This document shows, piece after piece, positions 1 through 7,397 of a stretch of 64,000 nt of DNA. Numbering within the stretch: the stretch's first letter is position 1; every line of letters starts with the position of its first letter. The stretch covers positions 1-64,000 of the forward strand of contig JBBSJP010000008.1 of the NCBI GenBank assembly GCA_038257155.1. Reading direction: 5' to 3'. Both the position numbers and the translations under genes were made by a program. Under the pieces are notes generated by a model that saw only the letters and a program-made list of their open reading frames with translations, was not told the origin of the DNA and ran no database searches. Source of the stretch: JANJTY01 sp038257155. Lineage in GTDB: Bacteria > Pseudomonadota > Gammaproteobacteria > Xanthomonadales > Xanthomonadaceae.

Positions 1-1114
1 GGAGAAAACCGCACCTCGGGCAAATTTTGCTGCGGCCAACCTCACCTCTGGGGAGTTGCTGCCGGTAAGTGCAAGTCGCATCAGGGAAAAATCGCTGTCG
101 GCCGCCGCGGCCGTGTCGGAAGTCGCGATCTATACCTTTGCTGACGACTTGGTTAGTCAGACGCGGTATGACGAGGCGGGAAACCCGAGCACTAGCTTTG
201 TGCAGATGGATGGGTTTGGGTCGACCCGGTGGCTGACGGATGCGTCGGGCGCGATCACTGACGAAGTTGACTTCGACGCCTTTGGGAACACGGTGCGGCG
301 GGAGGGTGCGACGCAAGTTGAGCATCTGTACCGTGGCGAACGGTTTGATGCACTGCTGGATGCGTACGACCTGCGGGCCAGGCTCTACATGCCGGGCAAT
401 GGGCGGTTCCTGAATCAGGACACGTTTGCTGGGTTCTCGATGGATCCGCGGTCGCTGCATAAGTACCTATATGCGCATGCCGATCCAGCGAATGGCCGTG
501 ATCCCAGCGGGAACATGACGCTCAGCGAAGTCACGGCTTCATTGAATGTGAGAGGAGCGCTTAACTCGATTAGCCAGGTTAGCCTTCGCCAATTCTTCAA
601 ACAGGCTGTAACCGGTACGTTACGCGTGGCGAGGCTGGCATTAAACGAAGCGAAGATTTGTCTGAGAAGCCCCCGTAGATGCAGGCTAACCGTTCCAATT
701 CTCGTCGTTGGTTCAGAAACACCAGAAACTGCCCAACACATTCTGGATGCTCAGCTCGGCGGTGGCACCAACATCGTCAACGCGCCGTTCTGGCTGACGC
801 GGAAATCGCCGCCGCACTCGCGATCATGGATCCGGAGAAACCCGGCCTGCGCTGGTAAGGTGCGCGGTATCACGAGCTGCGATGAGTACCCGTTTGCATC
901 AACAGTAGAGGGTGGCGTCTGGAATAGCTCACGTGTGTCATTGCGACCGGTTCCGGTGTGGGAGCAATCACTGCAGGGTGGCATTCTGAGCGGGTTCTAC
1001 GCAGCTTGCCGAATCTCCAAGACGAGCACGAGTGTTAATCCGATCAAGGACAAGCGATCTTTCATGGTGCTGTCCACTCCGGACAGTGTGGGGTTTCCTT
1101 TGTGTTTGCGATAG
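1..1114 (+). CDS. Rhs-family polymorphic toxin, C-terminal part, NucA/NucB-like nuclease tip (5' end outside window)
   Basis: The reading frame is open from base 2 to the stop at 1112-1114, so this is the 3' part of a larger gene. The first part carries the end of the Rhs core: RYDEAGN-type YD repeats, then YRGERFDALLDAYDLRARLY at about 330-390, the NGRFLNQDTF element and the DPSG core end near 510. After the core comes a variable tip. It contains HILDAQLGGG, then CDEYPFAST at 878-904 and a QSLQGGILSGFY segment at about 965-1000. These are the hallmarks of the NucA/NucB DNase family (PF14040). Established: Rhs proteins deliver C-terminal toxins to neighbouring cells and are followed by immunity genes. 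Inference: the tip is a secreted DNase. The tip and the genes after it look less GC-rich than the housekeeping genes, as expected for swapped toxin cassettes. The delivery route (type VI or other) cannot be told from this window. Confidence 0.85.
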   Translation, partial: EKTAPRANFAAANLTSGELLPVSASRIREKSLSAAAAVSEVAIYTFADDLVSQTRYDEAGNPSTSFVQMDGFGSTRWLTDASGAITDEVDFDAFGNTVRREGATQVEHLYRGERFDALLDAYDLRARLYMPGNGRFLNQDTFAGFSMDPRSLHKYLYAHADPANGRDPSGNMTLSEVTASLNVRGALNSISQVSLRQFFKQAVTGTLRVARLALNEAKICLRSPRRCRLTVPILVVGSETPETAQHILDAQLGGGTNIVNAPFWLTRKSPPHSRSWIRRNPACAGKVRGITSCDEYPFASTVEGGVWNSSRVSLRPVPVWEQSLQGGILSGFYAACRISKTSTSVNPIKDKRSFMVLSTPDSVGFPLCLR

Positions 1115-1123
1115 GAGCAATTT

Positions 1124-1471
1124 ATGGCCGAGAAAATGAAGTTCATCGCCGAGCAAGAGATAGTGATCTGGCGGTCGGCGAAAGATCAGAAACGCGTCAC
1201 AATACGCATCAGCGAGCCTCGAATGGAGAAGGATCGGGACGGCATGGATGTGTGGGCCTGCTATCCGAAGCTAGACGGATTGATCGCCATCGAGAAACCG
1301 GTGCATGGCCTGTCGTCCTTCCAAGCGATCGTGGTAGCACTTCAATGCATTCGACAACTCCTGCGGGATGAGGCCAAAGGTGCGAAGCTCTTCATGGTTG
1401 ACAGTCTTCGTGGTCTTGGTTTGTTTCCAGACAATGGCCTTTCCCTCAAGGAGTTGTTCGAGATCACCTGA
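1124..1471 (+). CDS. Putative immunity protein to the Rhs nuclease tip (DUF6968-like)
   Basis: This 115-residue cytoplasmic protein has no signal peptide or membrane segment. It starts 9 bp after the rhs stop. An AGGAG ribosome site at 1113-1117 overlaps that stop and fixes the ATG at 1124. The pattern of an N-terminal strand-rich part, a WACYPKLDG segment and a helix with SSFQAIVVALQCIRQLL resembles the small DUF6968 family as I recall it, but I could not run a profile search. The position immediately downstream of a toxin tip is the classic place for its cognate immunity gene, so the role as inhibitor of the NucA/NucB-like domain is inferred from context only. Confidence 0.55.
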   Translation: MAEKMKFIAEQEIVIWRSAKDQKRVTIRISEPRMEKDRDGMDVWACYPKLDGLIAIEKPVHGLSSFQAIVVALQCIRQLLRDEAKGAKLFMVDSLRGLGLFPDNGLSLKELFEIT

Positions 1472-1493
1472 GGCACCTCATGAGGACCAAGAA

Positions 1494-2057
1494 ATGAGCG
1501 GACAGTCTGACGCGGATCGCGCCTTGCAGGCATGGTTGGGAATCGAATCGTGGTTGCGAGAGCACTCGCCGCGTGGGGTGTCTGACTTGAACGCTCCCGC
1601 TTCAGAAGCGGACATGATGGCGCTGGAATCTGCAAGTGGTCTGTTGATCCCTGAGGCATTGCGCGTTGTGCTAAGCCTGCACGACGGCGAGAAAGGATCC
1701 TCACTCTATGGCAACGACTTTGACTTCTTGTCTTCGAGAGAGATGGCTGAGCACTGGCGCATGCATGTCGCGATACTTGACCATCTTCCCCTCGGAGCGT
1801 TGGCTGGGGAGTTTGATCCCGAAATAATGAGCGAGTGCGATTCCGGCGTGAGGCCCCTGATAGCCAATCGGATGTGGTTGCCCATTGCTGAGAATAATGG
1901 CGATGTGACCCGCTACATCGACTTCGATCCGGCCCCGGGTGGACACCTGGGGCAAGTCATCGAGGTTGACCCCGAAGCCACGACTTGGAGAGTCTTGGCT
2001 CCTAGTTTCGGGACATATCTTGCAGATCGGCGAGCAAGTCTTGGCAGTATTCCGTGA
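1494..2057 (+). CDS. SMI1/KNR4 family protein (immunity-type)
   Basis: The protein has 187 residues. The ATG at 1494 is chosen because a GAGGACCAAG stretch lies just upstream and because the SMI1-like sequence begins there; an in-frame start at 1368 would overlap the previous gene. Features of the SMI1/KNR4 (SUKH) fold are visible: an N-terminal helix with WLGIESWLREH, the ASEADMMALESASG-LLIPEALR segment, LHDGEKG, the FDFLSSREM strand-helix and the C-terminal MWLPIAENNGD and IDFDPAPGG. SUKH proteins are widespread immunity proteins next to polymorphic toxins. With another candidate immunity gene directly before it, this one may protect against the same tip or be an orphan left from a replaced tip. 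Confidence 0.8.
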   Translation: MSGQSDADRALQAWLGIESWLREHSPRGVSDLNAPASEADMMALESASGLLIPEALRVVLSLHDGEKGSSLYGNDFDFLSSREMAEHWRMHVAILDHLPLGALAGEFDPEIMSECDSGVRPLIANRMWLPIAENNGDVTRYIDFDPAPGGHLGQVIEVDPEATTWRVLAPSFGTYLADRRASLGSIP

Positions 2058-2096
2058 GTCCGGGCGTGAGGCCGCGTGTGAGGCCGCGTGGGGCCG

Positions 2097-2484
2097 GGAC
2101 ACCCACAATTTGCCGGGAGAGAACCAGGAAACCCATCAAATCCCGCGATCCCGAGTCTGGAGAGAAGACCAGGACACCCATCATTTGTTTGCCCCGACGC
2201 CGAGCCGCAAGATAGGGTGGAGAGGAGAACCAGGACGCCCATCAAATCCCGCGGTCCCGAATCGGCGCGGAAGACGGGCTGAAGACGAGGCGGAAGACGG
2301 GAGAGGCGGAAGACGGGAGAGGCGGAAGACGGGACACCCATCAAATCCCTCGATGCGGAGCCGGCGAATGGGATCAGTCGGTGATTGATGCTTAGATCGG
2401 GCCTTGAATCTGGATGGCCGACGTGGAAGGGCGAGGACACCCACAATTTGCAGCCAAGTAGGAAAGACGGGACACCCATCAAAT
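2097..2484 (+). repeat. Irregular array of GGACACCCAY-type 15-bp motifs left of the RAYT gene
   Basis: Seven copies of a motif close to GGACACCCATCAAAT or GGACACCCACAATTT start at 2097, 2127, 2172, 2233, 2332, 2435 and 2470, with spacing from 30 to 103 bp. All point the same way. Read on the other strand they give ATTTGATGGGTGTCC or AATTGTGGGTGTCC, the same core as the copies to the right of the transposase gene at 3724 and 3776. The stretch from 2058 to 2650 holds no convincing gene; open frames across it merely repeat a few residues (for example SRDLMGV). Confidence 0.85.
2287..2334 (+). repeat. Three tandem copies of a 16-bp repeat
   Basis: The unit GAGGCGGAAGACGGGA occurs three times in perfect tandem (2287-2302, 2303-2318, 2319-2334). 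The last copy runs directly into the motif copy at 2332. It looks like replication slippage inside the intergenic repeat region. Confidence 0.9.
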
Positions 2485-2562
2485 CCCTCGATGAGGAGCC
2501 GGCGAGCGGGATCAATCGGTGATGGAGGCTCAGATCGGGTCTTGATTCTGGACGGCCGACGA
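2331..2562 (+). repeat. Direct duplication of about 94 bp, offset 138 bp
   Basis: The segment from about 2331 to 2424 recurs at about 2469 to 2562 with roughly a dozen differences. Each copy starts with GGGACACCCATCAAATCCC and includes GAGCCGGCGA and GGCCGACG blocks. The gap between copies holds a further GGACACCCACAATTT motif. The duplication shows that a longer unit than the 15-bp motif has been copied. Confidence 0.85.
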
Positions 2563-2681
2563 GACTTCGACGAATAAGTGACGACCCGGCAACCCATCGG
2601 GGTTTCGCAGACATGCTGCGTGTGATCGTCGAAGAGATTTTCTTGCCACTTTCCGCGTCAGTGACGACCGCGGCCTTCGCC

Positions 2682-3653
2682 TCAGACGGCCGCGTGCTTC
2701 AAGGGTCGTGACCTGCCGCCGCCTTTAAGCCAGCACTGGCCCAGCGCCCTGGCTTTCTCCATCAATGCTTCCACCGCACCCACCGCGCGCCAGTATTGGC
2801 TTTCGATTCCTTGCACCTGGCACGACCATTCGGTTTCACGCAGTCCCAGTCGTCGCAGGATGGGCGGCGCTGCCGCGTCGATGGCGCCGCGCTTGTCCGG
2901 ACGCACGATGCGACCGGTCCAGTCCGCCAGTTCGAGGTACTCGCCCAAGCTCAAGGGAAGTCCGCTGGACGCGGGTCCGGCTATCGGTTTCAGTTCGGCG
3001 TCCGCAGCGTCGGCCTGCAATCCGATCAGGCGTGTCTTGATGGAGGTATGGTTCGATGCCTCCAGACTGGTAGCCATGCCTGCGCGGATCGGGTTGAGGT
3101 CGACATAGGTCATGCACGCCAGTACCGCCGCGTCGTCGAGCAGGGCCTGACACTTGAAACGCCCCTCCCAGAATCTTCCCGTACAACCGTCCTCCCGATT
3201 CGCGCGGCGCGCGATGGGTTCGCTCAGGCAGCGCATGAACCACGACAGGCTGGAAAGCCGCTGACGCAGCTCGGCGATGCGCACGGTGTCTCCAGCCAAC
3301 ACCTGGACACGCAGGTGACAGGCCTCGGCGTCGATCTCGCCCGATTCGCGCACCGGAAACAGGCGAACCCAGCGCCGCGCAACTTCCTCTGCGGTCCAAT
3401 CGGCGACTACAGCTGAATCGACGTGCACCACCACGTGCAGATGGTTGCTCATCACCGCGTAGGCGTAGACGCCCACCGCGAAGCACTCGGCAAGCTCCAT
3501 CAATCGAGTTTCCACCCAGGCCTTGCGGTGCTCGAAGTCGCGACCGCTGAGCGCATCGAAGCCGCACAGGAAGGCGCGTCGCACGCACCGACTGACGCAG
3601 TGGTAGTAGCCGGGAGCGCTTGGGTCAACGAGTTGGCTGCGTGGAGATGTCAT
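2682..3653 (-). CDS. REP-associated tyrosine transposase (RAYT, Y1/IS200-like HUH)
   Basis: The protein has 323 residues from the ATG at 3651-3653; an upstream in-frame ATG at 3683 adds ten residues with no family match. The N-terminal YYHCVSRCVRRAFLCG, the HUH metal-binding motif H71-L-H73 in SNHLHVVVH, GRFWEGRFK at about 159-167 and YVDLNPIRAG with the probable catalytic Tyr183 define the TnpA_REP/RAYT group. Known family role: single-strand nicking and joining at REP hairpins, with the gene itself usually immobile. It stands alone, flanked on both sides by short repeats sharing TGGGTGTCC in opposite orientations, which are candidates for its substrate. The C-terminal third after about residue 235 is not conserved that I can recognise. 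Confidence 0.9.
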   Translation of the reverse strand: MTSPRSQLVDPSAPGYYHCVSRCVRRAFLCGFDALSGRDFEHRKAWVETRLMELAECFAVGVYAYAVMSNHLHVVVHVDSAVVADWTAEEVARRWVRLFPVRESGEIDAEACHLRVQVLAGDTVRIAELRQRLSSLSWFMRCLSEPIARRANREDGCTGRFWEGRFKCQALLDDAAVLACMTYVDLNPIRAGMATSLEASNHTSIKTRLIGLQADAADAELKPIAGPASSGLPLSLGEYLELADWTGRIVRPDKRGAIDAAAPPILRRLGLRETEWSCQVQGIESQYWRAVGAVEALMEKARALGQCWLKGGGRSRPLKHAAV

Positions 3654-3714
3654 GCGGCCAGTGTGGCGACATCCAGCGCGCATGGATGTAGGAGAAGTCT
3701 TACTCTGGTGTCGG

Positions 3715-3814
3715 TTATTGCTGAATTATGGGTGTCCCTGATCGGAGCTGCTGGGTTATTGCTGGGTTATTGCTGAATTGTGGGTGTCCCTGATCGGAGG
3801 ATCCTTGATCGGAG
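3715..3814 (+). repeat. Right-hand repeats of the RAYT locus
   Basis: Two direct copies of a 33-bp unit (3715-3747 and 3767-3799) read TTATTGCTGAATT, then A or G, then TGGGTGTCCCTGATCGGAG. A truncated TTATTGCTGGG lies between them at about 3757 and a partial CTTGATCGGAG at about 3804. The TGGGTGTCC core matches the left array but is inverted relative to it, so the transposase gene is bracketed by opposed copies. Confidence 0.85.
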
Positions 3815-3884
3815 TTCGGTGACAGGTACCGCTCCGGCCGTTAGTATCCCCGCCACTAATCGCTGTTTCCCTGTGGAAAACCCT

Positions 3885-4820
3885 ATGAAGTTTCGAACTG
3901 CTTGTATCGCACTTTGCCTTGCTTTCCTGCTGTCTGTGGCGTCAGGGCAGGAACCGGGCGCTGCCGGTGAATGGCAGCTCGAACGGTTGCTTGATTCCGA
4001 TGCCGATGGTGACTTGCGCACGGTCGAGTTGCAGAAACTGCGTGCGGCGGCGGACGCGGGTTCGCATCCGGCACGCTGCACGCTGGGGCGGATTGGCCTG
4101 CAAAAGGTACTGCGCGCACGCGACTTTCCTGATGCCGATTATGGCGACCATGCGGGCTATCTCAATGCCTGCGTCATCGGCGGTGATATCGAGGCAATGT
4201 TGGTGCTGGCGGAGCTGGAGCTAAGGCAGCAACGGCCGCTGGAGGCAATGATCTGGCTGCAGGCCTACATCAAGCTGGCGTCGTTCTTTGGCGATGAAGT
4301 TGTGAATTACGCCGGCAGCTACAAGGTGGGCCTGATGCAGCGCATCGAGCGCGCATACGCTAGCCGGCGCCCCGAAAACGAAGAAGTGCTGGAATACGTC
4401 GCCGGACTGCTCGACAGCTACGGCGAGCGCATCGTCAACGGCTGCGAGGCCGGTGGCTGCAGTTGGGATCGGCGCATCACGCCATCGAACCAACAGCCGC
4501 TCGACAGAGAGCGCGGTGGTCGCGGCATGTTTGGGCGTTTCACCCGCGACATGAGTTCCGCCGAGAACACTGCGATGTTTGCCAGCTTCTTGATGGTCAT
4601 CGACGAGAGCGGCAAGCCTTCCAAAGTGCTGGCAATGGACAGTTTTCCCGACGGTGCAGCCGCGCGCCACCTGGCGGGAACGGTGAAGGCGGGGCGCTAC
4701 AACGAAGTGCCCGCCGGCAGCGGCCCGCGCTACGCGATCATTCCGGTGTTTGTCGACATCCCCGACATGAAGCTGGTGCCCGACGCGCCAGCCAACACAC
4801 GCTTTCGAGTACGCGGCTGA
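3885..4820 (+). CDS. Secreted protein of unknown function, Sel1-like N-terminal part
   Basis: The protein has 311 residues. The ATG at 3885 is chosen because it opens a clean signal peptide (MKFRTACIALCLAFLLSVASGQ). The mature part begins with helical repeats resembling Sel1/TPR units (AAADAGSHPARCTLG, GGDIEAMLVLAELELRQQRPLEA split over about residues 60-130). The C-terminal 80 residues (VIDESGKPSKVLAMDSFP, then PVFVDIP) recall the strand-rich C-terminal domain of TonB-like proteins. I do not recognise a named family. The gene sits between RAYT-type repeats at 3715-3814 and 4875-4945, so it may have arrived with them. Location is probably periplasmic. Confidence 0.7.
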   Translation: MKFRTACIALCLAFLLSVASGQEPGAAGEWQLERLLDSDADGDLRTVELQKLRAAADAGSHPARCTLGRIGLQKVLRARDFPDADYGDHAGYLNACVIGGDIEAMLVLAELELRQQRPLEAMIWLQAYIKLASFFGDEVVNYAGSYKVGLMQRIERAYASRRPENEEVLEYVAGLLDSYGERIVNGCEAGGCSWDRRITPSNQQPLDRERGGRGMFGRFTRDMSSAENTAMFASFLMVIDESGKPSKVLAMDSFPDGAAARHLAGTVKAGRYNEVPAGSGPRYAIIPVFVDIPDMKLVPDAPANTRFRVRG

Positions 4821-4874
4821 GCACAGTCTGCTGGCGACCGGTGTCTATTCGCCCTCGGCGCCCTGATGTTGAGC

Positions 4875-4945
4875 ATTGCTGAATTGTTGGCATCCCTTCA
4901 CGGAAGATCCCGAACACGGACGCCGACGATTCTCCGATCAGGGAG
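4875..4945 (+). repeat. Degenerate RAYT-locus repeat remnants
   Basis: ATTGCTGAATTGTTGGCATC at about 4875-4894 is a diverged copy of the 3767 unit, and TCCGATCAGGGAG at 4933-4945 is the exact inverse of its TCCCTGATCGGAG end. This places repeat remnants on the far side of the secreted-protein gene. Confidence 0.6.
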
Positions 4946-4958
4946 GGCGAACAGGAGT

Positions 4959-6854
4959 TTACTCGACGGTTTGGAGTCGGTACTTGACCAACGAGAGCGC
5001 AGGACGCCCGAAGTCGATGGCCGGAGCGTTTGCGGGCAGCGTGGTCGCGCTCCGGTTGACCATCAGATAAAGCATGTCGCCGCGCTGGATGACGAGTTCC
5101 CAGCCAACGCGCTGCCTGATGGGATGCGGAACACCGCCGTTATAGGGAATCGGATTGTGGAGGACATCCAGACGAAGTCGTCCGGCGTCCTCGGTCCAGG
5201 TGAGTTCTGAGGTGTTCCTGAAGCCCGAGCCATCCGGGCTCAGGCGGTAGAGGAAATTGCTTTCGTAGTTTGCCATCTCATAAAACAGATAGAAGCCGGA
5301 CGCATACTCTGCCTGGGGGTAGAGTCGAATTTCATCGCTGATTGGCGGGAATTCAGAACCTGGGTCAGAGGATTCGAGAATGGGTCCCCGAGTCTGGAAG
5401 CTTCTGCCATCGCCCAGGCGCGTGGTGACATATCCAACATCGTGATCGCCCGGGTTACCGCTGAGAATGATGAGCGCGCGCGATCCGTCCGAGTACTCCA
5501 ACTCAAGCCGCCCGAGTGAATCGAGGGTCCATTGAAAGTCTCTTCCGAGACGATCTTGACGCCCGGTTCCATTTGCCAGGAAGCGATGGACATCAAGAAA
5601 GAACAGGTTTGCAGGGTCGTCGGGAAGCCAGTCGGCGGCTTCACCGGCGCCGGTCTGGCCCGGCAGCAGCAAGGACTGCCCGGCGACACTATTGAAGGCC
5701 TTGCCCGGAATCTGGTCGATCAACACGGGCCCGGGCCACTCTGCGTGCGACCAGAAATCCCGCTCACCCAAGGAGGGATGGGCCGGGTAGTGGCAATGAT
5801 GATGTGCGCGCAGCGAAACGAGCAGTCCATCGGCAGGCGCCGAATTTCGCCGGAGTTTGTACCCGTCCACCTTGCAGGACTCCCAGACGAGCACAAAGCC
5901 CAGGTCGGGGTCGTCATCGGGAGGATTGGCCACCGTCGAATTCTGGTATTGCGTAAACCCGGCGGTGCTGTTCGCCTGCACGGTCCAGCCGGACCCATCG
6001 CTGTTCCACGAGGCCAAGCCATCCGCATACCCCGACCCCAAAACACGCGCGTTGCCGTCCGCCTCGAAAAAGAAGAGCGGATAGCCGGACGCGTTGAGAG
6101 GTTCGGCAAGAAGGGGCAGGGCTGACTCGATCGAGGGAAGCGGGGCAGTATCGATTTGATCAAACTCCGCTCGGGCGTCCTGTGCCAGCTGGTAGTACTC
6201 GGCGGTTCCAGCTTGAGGCAGTTCAGACGCGGCACTGCGTGCGCTCGACCCGGATTCCAACATCTCCAACGTGTGCGTGAACGGTGCGGGTAGAGGCCTG
6301 CCGGCATTGCTGACCGCGAAAACGAGACTGGCAATTCCTTCAGCCGTAGTGCGATTCCAGTGAAGTGCCGCCGCATCGAAAGCGCTGGAGTCGGCGACCT
6401 CCGATAGGGGTTCGCCGACCACTACTTGCATTGCGGTAGTGAATGCCGACAGGTTGAGGTACGCGTCCTCGGTTGCGATCAGCGTGCGATCGCCAGCAGC
6501 CCGTACACGAAGACGCATTGAGGTATCCGGCATTGATGAAAACGCGATGTGCGATTGCGCGCCAACTCCGTAGGCGCGCAAAACGACGGGCACGTCGCCG
6601 TCATGCGGGACGCGAATGCGGAACCGGCCTTCGGAATCGGCCTGCGTGGTAGAGATGCTTGGACCAGTGTGCAGATCGATCTTTGCCAAGGCCAATGGCA
6701 CATCGATTCCCGCGCGACCCTCCAGCCAAAGGAACTCCTCCATGCCTGAAACGAAAATGGTCTCGGCCGAAGCGGGTGTAAACAGTGTGGTCGAGGCGAG
6801 TGCAAGCAGCGCAAATGCACGGCCAGCGCGGGCGGAAATAGTCATGGGCAGCAT
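4959..6854 (-). CDS. Large exported protein of unknown function
   Basis: The protein has 631 residues with an N-terminal signal peptide (MTISARAGRAFALLALASTT, cleavage near SAETIF). Translation may start at the ATG at 6854 or the one at 6845; neither has a strong ribosome site. The first mature 100 residues look like a carboxypeptidase-regulatory type beta-sandwich (TQADSEGRFRIRVPHDGD). The rest is acidic and rich in Trp, Tyr and Asn, with DxSG-type strands (LSPDGSGFRNTSELTW) and no catalytic motif I can name. The mature N-terminus carries IFVSGMEEF, which echoes the F-x-x-GFE tails that end many exported proteins of this bacterial group. It converges with the gene at 3885. The 4821-4958 spacer holds only repeat remnants. 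Confidence 0.7.
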   Translation of the reverse strand: MLPMTISARAGRAFALLALASTTLFTPASAETIFVSGMEEFLWLEGRAGIDVPLALAKIDLHTGPSISTTQADSEGRFRIRVPHDGDVPVVLRAYGVGAQSHIAFSSMPDTSMRLRVRAAGDRTLIATEDAYLNLSAFTTAMQVVVGEPLSEVADSSAFDAAALHWNRTTAEGIASLVFAVSNAGRPLPAPFTHTLEMLESGSSARSAASELPQAGTAEYYQLAQDARAEFDQIDTAPLPSIESALPLLAEPLNASGYPLFFFEADGNARVLGSGYADGLASWNSDGSGWTVQANSTAGFTQYQNSTVANPPDDDPDLGFVLVWESCKVDGYKLRRNSAPADGLLVSLRAHHHCHYPAHPSLGERDFWSHAEWPGPVLIDQIPGKAFNSVAGQSLLLPGQTGAGEAADWLPDDPANLFFLDVHRFLANGTGRQDRLGRDFQWTLDSLGRLELEYSDGSRALIILSGNPGDHDVGYVTTRLGDGRSFQTRGPILESSDPGSEFPPISDEIRLYPQAEYASGFYLFYEMANYESNFLYRLSPDGSGFRNTSELTWTEDAGRLRLDVLHNPIPYNGGVPHPIRQRVGWELVIQRGDMLYLMVNRSATTLPANAPAIDFGRPALSLVKYRLQTVE

Positions 6855-7228
6855 GTGGGATTTGGGGCGTCGAAAACGCGGAGAGGTTGCGGGAGTTCAG
6901 GTTGCACTCCCGTTCGCGAATTGCGGGCAACTGGCACTTCGCTGGAATAAAAGCAGTCTACCGGGGAATGAGTTTCTGGGCTGTGATGCACTTCCTTGCC
7001 AAATCTTCAGGACACGGCATTCGGTGCCCGGCAGCACAGAGACAGGCTTGACGCGAAACAAGACCACGCCCCCAAGACTCGTGGAACCTGGGACGGGAAG
7101 CGGTACTCGCATCGCTCGACGGATGGCGCGGTCGCCCAGTCGCCCCGGTGTCGGGTCTCACACCAGCGGATCAAGATCCGTGCTCCAATATTCAGAGTCG
7201 ACGCACCTCTGCACCTTTGCACTGTGCC

Positions 7229-7258
7229 TGGGTCCGGGTCCGGGTCCGGTCCGGTCCG
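7229..7258 (+). repeat. Short GGGTCC/GGTCC microrepeat
   Basis: Three GGGTCC hexamers followed by two GGTCC pentamers in tandem. Apart from this and the ahpC control region, I see nothing supported in the spacer from 6855 to 7289. Confidence 0.7.
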
Positions 7259-7289
7259 AAGCAGCCTCGCGTCGGACTCTCGCCCTCCG

Positions 7290-7326
7290 ATAGCCTGCAG
7301 CTATCAAACCCTTAGCCACAAACGAT
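7290..7326 (+). promoter_or_regulatory. OxyR-type operator of ahpC
   Basis: The pattern ATAG-N7-CTAT-N7-TTAG-N7-CGAT occupies exactly 37 bp: ATAG at 7290, CTAT at 7301, TTAG at 7312, CGAT at 7323. This is the four-quarter OxyR consensus ATAG-N7-CTAT-N7-ATAG-N7-CTAT with one mismatch in each of the last two quarters. It abuts the -35 element of the ahpC promoter, the arrangement known for OxyR-activated genes. Confidence 0.8.
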
Positions 7327-7355
7327 TTGCTGCATCGCAGCAGAATGGCTAGGCT
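7327..7355 (+). promoter_or_regulatory. Candidate sigma-70 promoter of ahpC
   Basis: TTGCTG at 7327-7332 and TAGGCT at 7350-7355 are separated by 17 bp and follow directly on the OxyR-type operator. The weak -10 fits an activator-dependent promoter. The predicted leader to the ATG at 7398 is about 35 nt. Confidence 0.6.
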
Positions 7356-7397
7356 TTCCCCATTCTTTCACCCTTCCCATCAACAAGGATCTACGTC

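Noticed and set aside
2097..2484. CRISPR array
   Set aside because: The repeat is only about 15 bp, spacing runs from 30 to 103 bp, gaps are themselves repetitive, and no cas gene is nearby.
1913..2614. A 233-residue minus-strand open frame with repeated RDLMGV
   Set aside because: It is a translation of the DNA repeat array and overlaps the SUKH gene; the residue repeats follow the nucleotide repeats.
6616..7293. A 225-residue plus-strand open frame upstream of ahpC
   Set aside because: It starts inside the minus-strand exported-protein gene and runs through a microrepeat; no family features.
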